From Campylobacteraceae bacterium (GTDB lineage Bacteria; Campylobacterota; Campylobacteria; Campylobacterales; Campylobacteraceae), in contig JAIRQK010000063.1 in assembly GCA_031256525.1 (NCBI GenBank), positions 1-6,426 of the forward strand: a stretch of DNA of 6,426 nucleotides, read 5' to 3'. Of the stretch, positions 6,035 to 6,426 are shown one piece after another. Position 1 is the stretch's first letter, and the number at the start of each line of letters is the position of its first letter. The translations under genes and the position numbers were made by a program. Below the pieces are notes generated by a model. The model made no database searches. It saw only the letters and a list, made by a program, of their open reading frames with translations, and had not been told where the DNA came from.

Positions 6035-6426
6035 ATTTGACCGTGCTTAGTTGATTTGTAATTAATAATTCTGTCAAAAAACCTCTTTTTTCTGGATTTG
6101 CGTTAATGCTCCTTTTGGCACCAACTCGTTTGATTATAAAATTTGAATATAAATCATCAAAAAAATTATCTTCTTTATTTTTACCTTTTACATCGGAATT
6201 ACTTAAAATCCAACTATGCCCCAAACTATCCAATTTATCGCAAAAGTTTTTTAATCTGATTTGTTCTTCATCGTTAAATTCGTCTTTTGCATAAGAATTG
6301 AAACTCGAAGTTTCGCTCAAAGGTTTGTAGGGAGGGTCAAAATAAAATAATGTATTAGAACTTGCATAATTAATCGTTTGCTCAAAATCTCCACAAAGCA
6401 ACTCTACTTTTTGTAATACTTCACTG
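6018..6426 (-). CDS. dpnM: Dam/DpnM-type GATC adenine-N6 DNA methyltransferase, C-terminal part (5' end outside window)
   Basis: The frame is open to the right edge; 135 codons are visible and the start is not. It is the catalytic half of an alpha-class D12 adenine methyltransferase. YFDPPYKPLS carries the catalytic DPPY, encoded at 6338-6327. It is followed by SFNSYAKDEFNDEEQ, the ILSNSD motif and a C-terminal RSINANPEKRG...TELLITN, as in DpnM/Dam. The AdoMet-binding N-terminal motif and the recognition domain must lie beyond the window. It methylates the adenine of GATC in duplex DNA and so protects the host from the endonuclease encoded directly downstream, whose start lies within its last 17 bp. 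As first visible gene of the operon it probably lies near the promoter, which is not in view. A TTG at 6401 is not the start, since the frame continues upstream with homologous-looking sequence. Confidence 0.93.
   Translation of the reverse strand, partial: SEVLQKVELLCGDFEQTINYASSNTLFYFDPPYKPLSETSSFNSYAKDEFNDEEQIRLKNFCDKLDSLGHSWILSNSDVKGKNKEDNFFDDLYSNFIIKRVGAKRSINANPEKRGFLTELLITNQLSTVKYVRAI

Noticed and set aside
6399..6401. TTG as start of a short methyltransferase
   Set aside because: The frame is open to the window edge and the DPPY motif would sit too close to the N-terminus for a functional D12 methyltransferase, so it is simply cut by the window.

Overview
The window is AT-rich, and every gene I can support lies on the minus strand, so transcription runs from right to left. 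The lower half carries gmhB-hldD-hldE. This is the ADP-heptose gene order of Campylobacterota such as Campylobacter jejuni, and HldE is of the fused kinase/nucleotidyltransferase type. Gene order, base composition and protein style suggest a Campylobacterota chromosome (Sulfurimonas/Arcobacter/Campylobacter-like). This is inference, because no rRNA or other definitive marker is present.

Layout in the direction of transcription (right to left): (1) 6426-6018, the C-terminal part of a Dam/DpnM-type GATC adenine methyltransferase, cut by the window edge. (2) 6034-5195, a DpnII/MboI-family restriction endonuclease. (3) 5198-3543, a DUF262-DUF1524 protein resembling single-chain GmrSD/BrxU/SspE-type defence nucleases. 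(4) 3540-2656, a DpnA-type second GATC adenine methyltransferase. (5) About 90 bp without a confident gene, holding an 8-bp inverted repeat and a questionable 45-codon reading frame. (6) 2568-2059 gmhB, (7) 2043-1039 hldD and (8) 1046-1 hldE, the last cut by the window edge just inside its second domain. There is no other gene-free stretch of note, and I see no tRNA, rRNA, CRISPR array or insertion sequence.

Genes 1-4 are packed with overlaps of 17 and 4 bp and a gap of 2 bp, so they look like one translationally coupled defence operon. Two adenine methyltransferases protect GATC: the DpnM type acts on duplex DNA, and the DpnA type is known in the family to act on single-stranded DNA as well. 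The DpnII-like enzyme cuts unmethylated GATC. The unusual element is the DUF262-DUF1524 gene set between the endonuclease and the second methyltransferase. It may add a second layer aimed at phages whose modified DNA escapes GATC cleavage. Genes 6-8 make ADP-L-glycero-D-manno-heptose for lipopolysaccharide or lipooligosaccharide core and other surface glycans. The fourth enzyme, GmhA, is expected just beyond position 1.

Two patterns deserve a second look: the embedded DUF262 gene, and the distribution of GATC sites. I counted none in the 2.9 kb holding the heptose genes or in the 1.8 kb at the right end. All six sites lie inside the DUF262 and dpnA genes.
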